Source: Mesorhizobium sp. M1D.F.Ca.ET.043.01.1.1
GTDB lineage: Bacteria > Pseudomonadota > Alphaproteobacteria > Rhizobiales > Rhizobiaceae
DNA length: 64,000 nucleotides
Assembly (NCBI RefSeq): GCF_003952385.1
Contig: NZ_CP034444.1
Coordinates: 3,906,001-3,970,000 of the forward strand
Reading direction: 5' to 3'
The first letter of the stretch is position 1. Every line of letters begins with the position of its first letter. The position numbers were made by a program, and so were the translations under genes. The notes beneath the pieces are model-generated. The model was not told the DNA's origin, ran no database searches, and saw nothing but the letters and a program-made list of their open reading frames with translations. This document shows positions 37,726 to 45,699 of this stretch, piece after piece.

Positions 37726-38934
37726 ATGAAAAGAAGAGCGCTTATCCTGATCGAGGGTACAAGGAACAATGGTCCTCTATATGTCCAAGCGGCCCGAAGT
37801 CTTGGCCTGCACTCGATTACCCTGGCGGCTGATCCACTTAGGCACTACTATCATGCCGCAGAAGACAGTGAGGTAATCTGTGTGGACACATCCAATCTCG
37901 ATGCGCTGATTTGCGAGTGTGTTCGGCTGCATGCGACCTATGATATTGCTGGGATTACGAGCTCGGAGGAAGCTGCATATGCGACAGTCGGCATGCTCTG
38001 TCGACATTTCAATCTGCCAGGTCCGAACGCCGAATCGGTTGAACGATGCTGCGATAAATTCACTCAACGTCAGCTGCTTGGGCAAGCCGACATTCCAATT
38101 CCTGCCTACGCGTTGGCAACGAATGCGAGCGAGGTTGTAAGCTCTGCCGCTAAAATCGGCTTTCCTGTAATTGTAAAACCAGCCACGGACACCGGCGGCA
38201 GCGAGGGGGTCCGATTGTGCGGCAGTAGCGAGGAGCTAATCCAGCATACTGCTTATCTATCAAGCAGGTGGAGTACATGGCAGTCCCCAGCAAGAATATT
38301 AGTGGAACAATTTGTGAAAGGCTTTCATTATTGGGTGGAGATGATGGGAGATGACGTCATTGGAATCGCCTCTCTCGAATTCGGTCCCTCGCCGCATTTC
38401 GTATATAATAGATGCGCCTATCCGGCCTTGCTTACCAATGAAGAGGATGAGCGCATCGCCGATGTTTCACTGAGGTGTTTACAGGCTCTCGACCTTCACT
38501 GGGGTCCGACCAACGTTGAACTCAGGTGGACGGCACATGGGCCGGTCGTCATTGAAGTAAATCCGCGTATGTCGGGCTCGCCCGGTGTTGAGCTAGTTGA
38601 GCTAGCTTGCGGTATCAATCTTATCCGAGAGCACATTAAACTCGTGATCGGCGATGAGGGCGATTTGCGCGGAACCCGTTCAGAAACTGCTGCTGCGCAA
38701 TTCCTAGTTCCTGAACGGGACGGCGTTCTCGATTGGATCGATGGCGTCAGCCGGGCGGCTGCTGTACCTGGCGTCGCCAAAGTGAAGCTTTACCTTGAAC
38801 CAAACACCACGATCAAAAGGAGAGGCGATCACCGAGACTTAATCGGATATGTGACCGCCAGCTCGCCTGACATCGCTCGGACGGAGGCGATACTTCAGCG
38901 GGCCGTCGGCTTAATTGAGTGGTCGGTTACATAG
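37726..38934 (+). CDS. ATP-grasp ligase (carbamoyl-phosphate-synthase-like fold), copy 1
   Basis: The 402-residue protein starts at ATG 37726 behind GGAG with 9 bases spacing; an upstream ATG at 37663 lacks such a site. An N-terminal domain (1-110) binds the acceptor. The ATP-grasp core includes FPVIVKPATDTGGSEGVRL (phosphate and adenine Lys), LVEQFVKGFHYWVEM, and the metal-binding pair in VELRW and VVIEVNPRMSG. The C-terminus (about 320-400) has PGVAKVKLYLEP. Such stand-alone enzymes join a carboxylate to an amine via acyl phosphate, as in amino-acid ligases. It follows the second E1/SDR cassette. Three more family copies lie in the window, and the substrate is unknown. Confidence 0.86.
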   Translation: MKRRALILIEGTRNNGPLYVQAARSLGLHSITLAADPLRHYYHAAEDSEVICVDTSNLDALICECVRLHATYDIAGITSSEEAAYATVGMLCRHFNLPGPNAESVERCCDKFTQRQLLGQADIPIPAYALATNASEVVSSAAKIGFPVIVKPATDTGGSEGVRLCGSSEELIQHTAYLSSRWSTWQSPARILVEQFVKGFHYWVEMMGDDVIGIASLEFGPSPHFVYNRCAYPALLTNEEDERIADVSLRCLQALDLHWGPTNVELRWTAHGPVVIEVNPRMSGSPGVELVELACGINLIREHIKLVIGDEGDLRGTRSETAAAQFLVPERDGVLDWIDGVSRAAAVPGVAKVKLYLEPNTTIKRRGDHRDLIGYVTASSPDIARTEAILQRAVGLIEWSVT

Positions 38935-40084
38935 GTTCGATTTCCCTTGCTACCTGGCGGAGCGGCGCTTGTGTCCACCGTGTGGTGTTGCCGGGTTCAA
39001 GCGCCAGCCGCTGAAGATGATGAAGCCGACGTGCATCATTGTTGAAGCTGCTGAAGCGCTAGCGCAGCGAAGAAGAACCGCCAGGGAGCCATACGATCAG
39101 CGGATGGCGCACAGGATCGCTGGTCCTCGACGCACCCGTTTCCGGTTAACCTCCGAGCCAGCGACTGTCGGCCCTCCAACAGGGAAACCGGCAGTCCCGC
39201 GCGCGTCCGCAACAGCGGACGGTTGTCGTGCGTAGGACGGAGGAAATTCGCCCCTGCCTCGGGCGGTGAACGGGACAGCCGTAGGAGCGTCAGCAAAGCG
39301 CAGGCCGCAGGACGGGACGCGGGACGACTTTCCCCGTCCGCGGCGATCCGCATGTGTTTGCGTCAGGAGAAAGGCTGACCGGACGAAAGGCGCACTGCCG
39401 CTTCTCGAAAGTCCGGTCGCTGATCAGCGACGTGCGGTAGGATCGGCCATAGCAGGGCCGAGTTCCCCCTGGAAGAAAAAACAGGTGTTGCACCCGTCGG
39501 GTCCCCCTCAATTGCTGGGCAGCCTGTTAACTTCCAGCCTGGCATACTCGCTCTCCAGGTCGTCTTGCGCGGGTTCGGCAATTCCTCGAGCGTCAGCTCC
39601 ACGGCCAAGATCGCCCGCTCAACGATCTCACCCGCGTCGAGCTCGGCCAGGCCCGAATCAATACCGGCCCAGCTGGTTGGCTGCCAGTCGCAGGAGACTG
39701 AGATTCTGCATGGCAGAGTTTACTCGGCAAGCGCCAGCCAGCGCTCTCGGTGGGCCGCATTCATACCCCAACAGAGCGCGTTCAAAGCTGAGGTTGCCGC
39801 CAAGGCGCTGTCAAGCAGAGGCTTATCGCGAAATAGAGACGTACGGGCTGCGATCGTTCGAAGGTCGTCGAACGATCGACCTGATTGCAGACCGCGCATA
39901 CGCCTACGAGGCCCGGGGGTACGTCCTGGGATGTTTTAGAACAGCCATGCCCGCATTACTCCAGGAGCTTGGCGCAAGGCAACGGAGGCCTACGAGTTCT
40001 GCTGCACCCGGACAAGGAGCCCGTGTGCCGGTACTCACCAAACCGCCAGCTGGTTCCGAAATAAGGCGATGTCGCAGGTCCGAA
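38935..40084. other. Long region without a recognisable gene
   Basis: About 1.15 kb between the ATP-grasp gene and the dispersed repeat. A 305-codon plus-strand frame (39266-40183) and several minus-strand frames are open, but composition is Arg/Ser/Pro-rich, as in shadow frames, with no motif. It is probably decayed DNA. The 300 bases from 40175 to 40493 before the next SDR are equally featureless. Confidence 0.4.
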
Positions 40085-40174
40085 CAGCTTGCGCACGACT
40101 GCGCGAGGCATAAACTGGTTTTAACCCTAGCGAAACCTTTTGTGCATTCTCAGGGCAGTTGCTGGTGCTTACGA
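40085..40174 (-). repeat. Dispersed ~90-bp repeat, copy C
   Basis: On the minus strand it carries GAGAATGCACAAAAGG-TTCGCT and the AAACCAGTTTATG block shared with copies A (10412-10500) and B (17560-17660). It lies ~320 bases upstream of an SDR gene and reads away from it. Confidence 0.65.
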
Positions 40175-40493
40175 TTAGAATGACACAAGCAAGGCTCGGC
40201 TTGCCGGATCCTGAGTATGTAATACTCCGCTTCCGCCGCTGCAGAAGCCAGTCGTCGGGGGGAACTTCGGCGGGGGGAAGGAAGCCGCGGGTCTCGATCA
40301 GCGGGATGGCATCTGGGTTTGAGGTAGCAGAACCGGGGAAGCGTCTTCACCGCTTCCCCGTCGATCCTGCGGATAGGGGCAGAGCTTGGCAAGCTAGTCC
40401 GCTCGGCAGATCGCAGAGGCGGTGGCATCGCCCAGACCATCGTGCCTCACGCGATGTCCCGCTGCCTATGCATGTCGCTCGTCGAAGTGAAGG

Positions 40494-41246
40494 GTGGAAA
40501 GGCAGTTGGATAAAAGGTTTGCAGGTAAGGTGGCTCTCGTGACGGGCGGGCGTAGCGGCATCGGTCTTGCGACTGCGCGACGTCTAAGGGACGAGGGCGC
40601 TCGCGTGTTCACCGCTCAACGTGGTGAGGACCGGGAATTCGAGGCCATTTCGGTCGACTTCACAGCTCCGACCAAGGCGGCTCATGCTATCAAAGCGGTT
40701 GTCGAACGGGCGGGACGGCTCGATGTCCTGGTAAACAACGCCGGGGTCATGCAGGAGGCGCTCGTCGAAGATATGAGCCTAGCAGATTGGGAGAGGACGA
40801 TCGCCATAAATCTGACCACCCCATTCGTGCTGATAAAGGCGGCGATGCCTCACCTGCGGTCCACTGGCGGCGCGATCGTGAATGTCGGATCGATCGAGGG
40901 GCTGGGATCCAACCCGAAACACGCGGCCTATTGCGCCTCCAAGGCTGGTCTCCACGGTCTCACCCGCGCGGTTGCGATCGACCACGGCGCCGAAGGTGTG
41001 CGCTGCAACGCTGTCGCGCCTGGCTGGATCGACACCGACCTGAACTTGGATTTCATCGAGAGCATGCCGGACCCCAAGCGCTTTCGCCAGCAGATCGGTA
41101 ATATCCATCCAATTGGGCGAACGGGGAAGCCGGAGGAGGTCGCGAACCTCGTAGTCTGGCTGGCTTCGCCAGAATCCTCGTTTATCACCGGTCAGGTGTG
41201 GACGATCGATGGAGGCCGAATGGCGAAGCTCAGTCTGCCACAGTAG
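40494..41246 (+). CDS. SDR-family oxidoreductase
   Basis: The 250-residue classical SDR has TGGRSGIG, LVNNAGVM, a Ser in VNVGSIEG and YCASK. Its C-terminus is VWTIDGGRMAKLSL. The probable start is GTG 40494; a TTG at 40506 is possible. The gene lies upstream of the convergent exporter and the LuxR/radical SAM locus. Whether it belongs to that pathway is uncertain. The substrate is unknown. Confidence 0.84.
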   Translation: MERQLDKRFAGKVALVTGGRSGIGLATARRLRDEGARVFTAQRGEDREFEAISVDFTAPTKAAHAIKAVVERAGRLDVLVNNAGVMQEALVEDMSLADWERTIAINLTTPFVLIKAAMPHLRSTGGAIVNVGSIEGLGSNPKHAAYCASKAGLHGLTRAVAIDHGAEGVRCNAVAPGWIDTDLNLDFIESMPDPKRFRQQIGNIHPIGRTGKPEEVANLVVWLASPESSFITGQVWTIDGGRMAKLSLPQ

Positions 41247-41310
41247 AACCTGCGCAGGTTTGCCAAGCCGGACTTCATTGGACACCGCTCTCTTAAAAGG
41301 TGTTTGACAG

Positions 41311-41328
41311 CTTAGGTTGCAACCTGAG
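41311..41328. promoter_or_regulatory. 18-bp palindrome, possible regulator site
   Basis: CTTAGGTTGCAACCTGAG is an inverted repeat with one mismatched pair (core GGTTGCAACC). The length and symmetry resemble LuxR-type operator boxes, and a LuxR gene lies 2.8 kb away. It sits between the 3' ends of two convergent genes, which is an odd place for an operator, so function is unproven. Confidence 0.25.
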
Positions 41329-41633
41329 CGAAACGTTTGCGTTGTGCCCGGTATGAAAGAGGTCTAGGATTTCGGAGGATCTCTTGCAGTATAGTTCTAG
41401 AATTTTCTAAGCGAAAATTAACGAGCTTAAGTTCTGCGCAATGCAAGCGAAACAGGAGTATGATGGACGGTACCTTATGTTTTTTTGGATGGGAGTCGGT
41501 TTCAGCGGACACCTCCATGTGCTTCCCAATATACGTCGACCGGGCTAGATTTGGGATGTCGTGAGACGGCGATACATTTTGTACCGGGAATGGGCGCTCT
41601 CGCGGTCGGGCACTCGATCCTGATACTTGGCGC

Positions 41634-43445
41634 TCAGGCCAGGCCCATCGCTAGTTCCAACGCCTGCCGTTCGAAGAGGCGGCGGTAAATGCCACCATCG
41701 AGATCGATCAGCGCGGCATGATCGCCGTCCTCCATGATGCGGCCACGGTCGAAGACGAGCAGCCGATCGAGCGAGCGGACCGTCGACAGCCGGTGTGCGA
41801 TGACGAGTGTGGTTCGACCCACCATCAACCGATCCACCGCTTGTTGAATGAGCACCTCGGATTCCGAATCGAGGCTCGATGTGGCCTCGTCAAGAATAAG
41901 GATCGGCGCGTTCGCCAGGAAGGCGCGCGCGATCGCCACGCGCTGGCGCTCGCCGCCGGAGAGCTTCAAACCTCTTTCGCCGACCAATGTCCCATAGCCC
42001 TTCGGCAGGGGCGCGATGAAGTCATGCGCACTGGCCAGCCGTGCCGCTTGCTCGATTTCGGCCTGGCTCGCGCCAGGCCGGCCATAGGCGATGTTCTCGG
42101 CAAGCGACCTGTGAAACAGGATAGGCTCCTGCTGCACGATCGCGATCTGCGAACGGAGCGACTCTTGGGTCACCTCGGAGACGTCCTGGCCGTCTATCAG
42201 GATCCGGCCGCCGCTCAGGTCGTAGAGTCTCTGGATGAGCTTCACGAATGTTGACTTGCCGGAACCGGAAGGTCCAACCAACCCAACCCTTTCGCCAGCC
42301 TCAATCGACAGCGAACATTGGCTATAGATCGGCAGGGGATGGTTGGCGTAACGGAAGTGGACGTTCTCGAAATCGATGCGGCCCGTCGTGATCCGGATCG
42401 GCTTGGCCTCTGGACGATCCGCAACATCCAGCTGCTGATTGTGGATGGCCACCAGTTCTTCCATATCATTAACCGAGCGTTGCACGGTGCGGACATGCAT
42501 GCCGGCATCACGCAGATAGCCCTTCAGGACGATGAAGGACGTGAGAACATAGGCTATCTCGCCCGGCGTTGCCTGTCCATGCGACCACAGAAGCAGGGCA
42601 TATCCGACCACCGCCACCCTGAGCGCAACCAAAGTGACGCCTTGGGTTGAGTCGACGATCGTTCCGCGCACCCAACTCCGGCGCGCGCGGTGCCGCCATT
42701 TGGTCATGATATTTTCAAGCCGCTGGTCTTCGCGAACCTCGGCGCCGAAGCCTTTGACCACAGCGTTGCAACTGACCGCGTCCGCAAGCGCGCCGCCGAG
42801 CTTTGTGTCCCATTGGTTGGCAAGGCTCGCCGCCGGCGCGACATAGCTGAGCGACAGCGAAATCGAAAACGCTAGATAGATCAGAGAGCCGCAAGCAAAG
42901 ATCACGCCCATGACCGGCCAGTGCCAGCCGAGCAGCGCCGTCGAACCTACCAAGATGATAAAGGACGGGAACAGCGCGACCAATATTGTGCTGTTTAGAG
43001 GGTCGAGCGCCCACATGCCGCGCGTTATCTTGCGCACTGTCGAGCCGGCGAAGCTGTTCGCATGCCAGTCTGTCGAAAAGCGCTGGACATGATAGAACGC
43101 TTCGTTCGCGACATCGGACATCATCTTCAGCAAAAGATCGTTCAGGCCAATGACGGCGATGTGGCGCATGGCGATGGCAACGAGCGCAAGCGCAATCGGT
43201 ACAGAGAAGGCTGCAAGGGCCGAATGCCAGGCTGGTGCTGCCACAGCAGCGCCGCCTGCAACAGCATCGATGAGACGACCTGAATAGACCGGCATCAGCA
43301 CGTCAGCCAGCGTGGAGGCAAGCATCGCAGCCGTGATGATCGCGAGCCGCACCGGCTGCCGGCTCCAGTGGCGGACAGTGAAGGCGAGTACGTGGCGACC
43401 AGTGGCGCCGCGTCCATGGACGGGGAAACGTTTCATAGTTTCCAA
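41634..43445 (-). CDS. ABC exporter, fused membrane and ATPase domains (MsbA/ABCB type)
   Basis: The 603-residue half-transporter has an N-terminal six-helix membrane domain (about 20-330) and a C-terminal ATPase. The ATPase has Walker A GPSGSGKST, signature LSGGERQR, Walker B ILILDEATSSLD and an H-loop in VIAHRLST. It would work as a homodimer exporting a lipid, peptide or small molecule. It is divergent from the LuxR gene with ~670 bases between them, next to the radical SAM/aminotransferase/oxygenase locus, so it is a candidate exporter for that product. A decayed piece of a related ATPase (GRIGFESVNYRDGNHP) lies at 46784-46940. Confidence 0.88.
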   Translation of the reverse strand: METMKRFPVHGRGATGRHVLAFTVRHWSRQPVRLAIITAAMLASTLADVLMPVYSGRLIDAVAGGAAVAAPAWHSALAAFSVPIALALVAIAMRHIAVIGLNDLLLKMMSDVANEAFYHVQRFSTDWHANSFAGSTVRKITRGMWALDPLNSTILVALFPSFIILVGSTALLGWHWPVMGVIFACGSLIYLAFSISLSLSYVAPAASLANQWDTKLGGALADAVSCNAVVKGFGAEVREDQRLENIMTKWRHRARRSWVRGTIVDSTQGVTLVALRVAVVGYALLLWSHGQATPGEIAYVLTSFIVLKGYLRDAGMHVRTVQRSVNDMEELVAIHNQQLDVADRPEAKPIRITTGRIDFENVHFRYANHPLPIYSQCSLSIEAGERVGLVGPSGSGKSTFVKLIQRLYDLSGGRILIDGQDVSEVTQESLRSQIAIVQQEPILFHRSLAENIAYGRPGASQAEIEQAARLASAHDFIAPLPKGYGTLVGERGLKLSGGERQRVAIARAFLANAPILILDEATSSLDSESEVLIQQAVDRLMVGRTTLVIAHRLSTVRSLDRLLVFDRGRIMEDGDHAALIDLDGGIYRRLFERQALELAMGLA

Positions 43446-44112
43446 GCGGGCGCATCAACACGCTCGGTCCCAAAGACGTTAAAAGACAAAACTAGAATTT
43501 TCGACCTCCCCCATAACAGCATCAATTTTGGCGGGCAGCTCCTGCCGCCTCACGACGGTGATGTTCAAAAGTCGTGCCAACTGAGCGGGAACATCCGAAG
43601 GACAAATTCAGCAGGTTACCGAGCCTGGAGAAAGTCAGCCGCGATCCAGTCGAATACTTTTGCTACGGCTGCCCAGCTCGGGAGATTGGAAAAGAAGGTC
43701 GACGTATCGATTGAATTGTGAACTTGTTCTTTCTCCATCCGATAAGCGGAGTGAGTGCATCACGTTGCCTCGATCAAATAAGTACAGTTGCCATGCAGCT
43801 TTCTCAGGCCCGGGACTTAGGTGCTGATTTCAAAAGCGCGCCGCGAATACGTTCCTGCCCATATTCCGTCAATCGAATGCTCGACTGTCGGATTGTGCGC
43901 TCCCCGACACAGTGCTGTTCGGTTCGCCTCCTGGGTACCTCCCCCAGTCGATTGACGACCTGAAGAAGAAGCTTCGCTCGCAAGCTGGCACGACTCTTGA
44001 GGGTACTCCAGGTGGCGAAAGGAACTCCGGCTCGAGTCCCGTTGACTTCGGATGTTGCGAGGCTGGGCTGGAGCAAACTTTGCACCGATGAGAACGCAAT
44101 GAAGGAGGCATC
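43446..44112. other. Divergent intergenic region between exporter and LuxR gene
   Basis: About 670 bases. GAAGGAGG before ATG 44113 is a strong ribosome-binding site. A GG-N10-GC pattern at 44069-44084 (TGGAGCA-AACT-TTGCA) has a good -12 but a poor -24. No lux-box-like palindrome was found. Other frames have no family features. Confidence 0.4.
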
Positions 44113-44856
44113 ATGGAACTCCCGCAGGTGGAGTTAGACCTATTCCTCGAGATGACTGATGATATCGCTCAATCCGAACAGTTGTTCGAACGGATGTCTG
44201 CGTTTGCGCTGAAGTTCGATTGCCCGTGGATTGCCTATGGCCCGCTCGCATCAAAACAGGGGGTTTTCAAGCCGAACCGAGAGGGTTCTGTGGTGATGTG
44301 GAATTATCCTGCTGAATGGCAGGAGCGCTACTCGAGAATGGGCTATGCCAAAATAGACCCACTCATCAAGAAAGGTCGAAAGGAGGCGGGGCCCTTTCGA
44401 TGGAGCGAGGTGTATACCGATGAAAGCATAACTGAAGATGGACGCCGCGTCTTGGACGAAGCAGCAACATTCGGCTTGAGGTCAGGCGTTACCGTCCCAT
44501 TACATGGCCCTGGTGACAGCTTTAGGTTTGTGAGTTTTGCTCAATCCTCGGACTGCGAATTGCAGAATAGAACGATCACCTACCTGCAAATGGCCGCGCT
44601 GCGGTTTCATCGGATGGTTACGAAGTTCGACACTACGACTGCGTCGGAACGAGTACATAACCTGTCTCCGAGAGAAATACATTGCATTGATTGGGTGTCG
44701 AAAGGAAAATCGTCATGGGAAATAGGAACTATTTTAGGCAGATCACGAAATACGATAGATTTCCATTTAAAAAATGTAATGCGGAAGTTGGATGCGACCA
44801 GCAGAACGGTAGCTGTTGTAAAAGCTTTGAAACTTGGGATTATCGAACCGCCGTAG
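44113..44856 (+). CDS. LuxR-family regulator with autoinducer-binding domain
   Basis: The 247-residue protein has an N-terminal acyl-homoserine-lactone-binding domain (about 15-165) and a C-terminal LuxR helix-turn-helix (about 180-245: LSPREIHCIDWVSKGKS, then EIGTILGRSRNTIDFHL). The ligand-domain positions conserved in TraR/LuxR can be traced: Trp and Tyr in the WNYPAEWQERY segment, Asp-Pro in KIDPLI, Trp in FRWSEVY and Gly in FGLRSGVTVP. No luxI-type synthase is in the window, so it is an orphan or acts with a synthase elsewhere. Its position between an exporter and a biosynthesis locus suggests control of one or both. Confidence 0.9.
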   Translation: MELPQVELDLFLEMTDDIAQSEQLFERMSAFALKFDCPWIAYGPLASKQGVFKPNREGSVVMWNYPAEWQERYSRMGYAKIDPLIKKGRKEAGPFRWSEVYTDESITEDGRRVLDEAATFGLRSGVTVPLHGPGDSFRFVSFAQSSDCELQNRTITYLQMAALRFHRMVTKFDTTTASERVHNLSPREIHCIDWVSKGKSSWEIGTILGRSRNTIDFHLKNVMRKLDATSRTVAVVKALKLGIIEPP

Positions 44857-44869
44857 GTGCGCAGCTAGT

Positions 44870-45060
44870 TCTCCGCCCGTAGTAGCGCGCGTGATAGCCG
44901 AGAGCTCCGGCGTGCGCTCGCTCTTCGAAGCCCCAGCGCCTCGTCCATCTCGGCCTCGAGCACCTCCTGCATCACCCACCTCGTTCGATCTATCCGGGTT
45001 TCAAAGCAGAATGTCTTTGACGGCAGCGCTGGCGGTCTTACTTTCCGTCTTGATCATGGC
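44870..45060 (-). pseudogene. IS256-family transposase N-terminal remnant
   Basis: Minus-strand frames give KTASAAVKDILL, then VMQEVLEAEMDEALG, then GASKSERTPE, the order found near the start of IS256-family transposases. Frameshifts and a stop separate the pieces. Only the first ~70 codons are left. It ends just before the NifA-type promoter region. Confidence 0.7.
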
Positions 45061-45181
45061 GGCGTTCCTTCCAGGGAATCGGTGACGTTGAGCACCACCC
45101 TGTCATGACCGCCCGCTCTCAGCGAATTTGCAGAACTCAGCACGCCATTCTGTCTTAAGCGACTGACGCATGAGTGATGTG

Positions 45182-45197
45182 TGTCCAAAATCTGACA
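45182..45197 (+). promoter_or_regulatory. NifA upstream activator site 1 (TGT-N10-ACA)
   Basis: TGT (45182-45184), ten bases, ACA (45195-45197). It overlaps a small palindrome TCTGAC-AGCC-GTCAGA (45191-45206). It lies 112 bases upstream of the -24 element and exactly 30 bases, about three helical turns, from the second site. Confidence 0.7.
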
Positions 45198-45211
45198 GCC
45201 GTCAGAAAACA

Positions 45212-45227
45212 TGTCGGGTTCAAAACA
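45212..45227 (+). promoter_or_regulatory. NifA upstream activator site 2 (TGT-N4-T-N5-ACA)
   Basis: TGT-CGGG-T-TCAAA-ACA matches the full NifA consensus including the central T. It lies 82 bases before the -24 element, within the usual range for NifA sites. Confidence 0.75.
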
Positions 45228-45293
45228 GCGGAGCGTCTTGGGCCTGTCGGGCTTTTCGAAGCCTATCACGCAGTAACTGCGCGCCAAGGGCAC

Positions 45294-45309
45294 TGGCACG
45301 GCCTTTGCT
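45294..45309 (+). promoter_or_regulatory. Sigma54 promoter, full -24/-12 consensus
   Basis: TGGCACG-GCCT-TTGCT matches the RpoN consensus TGGCACG-N4-TTGCW at every fixed position. Transcription would start near 45320 and read toward the radical SAM gene at 45700. Together with two TGT-N10-ACA sites upstream this is a complete NifA-type promoter. Confidence 0.85.
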
Positions 45310-45347
45310 GGTCGAGGTGCGGCAATATAGTGTGAGGGTTAAGCCGC

Positions 45348-45467
45348 ATGAGAACACGGAACTCGCTCGACGTAAGGGATGATCGACCTCATCCAGAAAG
45401 CTTCTCTCCGGCGGGTTCGAGGGTGCTGCGCGCGCATCTCGGCGACGGGCCAGCGATCGACGATTGA
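45348..45467 (+). CDS. Possible small peptide directly behind the NifA-type promoter
   Basis: ATG 45348 follows GAGGG at 45334-45338 (9-base spacing) and opens a 39-codon frame ending at TGA 45465-45467. It is the first translatable frame after the predicted transcription start (~45320). The peptide is charged and contains SFSPAGS and HLGDGPAIDD, with no Cys and no known family. An overlapping frame (45379-45597, 72 codons, seven Cys) is an alternative but has a poor ribosome-binding site. Either could be a leader, a peptide substrate of the radical SAM enzyme, or nothing. Confidence 0.25.
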   Translation: MRTRNSLDVRDDRPHPESFSPAGSRVLRAHLGDGPAIDD

Positions 45468-45699
45468 GGCTACATCTCCGGAGCGAGTGATGCCTCGAAA
45501 ATTGCAATGCTGTCTCTGGTCCGACGCGCTGGAAGTTTGTGAAGAGTCGGCCCGGCAAATCGGCGAACCGGTCGGCTTAGGCTGCGAAAAAGGGTAGATG
45601 GCCGCGTTGCCGCGGTGGATCAACAGGCGGTGTCAGAAAGCCAAAGGCACACGTACACTATCGTGGCGCTTCGCAGGAGGTAGATGGGAGTAATCACCA

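Noticed and set aside
39266..40183. 305-codon plus-strand frame
   Set aside because: Arg/Ser/Pro-rich composition, no motif, no ribosome-binding site, and the dispersed repeat overlaps its end on the other strand.
44069..44084. TGGAGCA-AACT-TTGCA before the LuxR gene as a sigma54 promoter
   Set aside because: Spacing and -12 are fine, but the -24 keeps only TGG and no activator site was found. Chance occurrence is likely.
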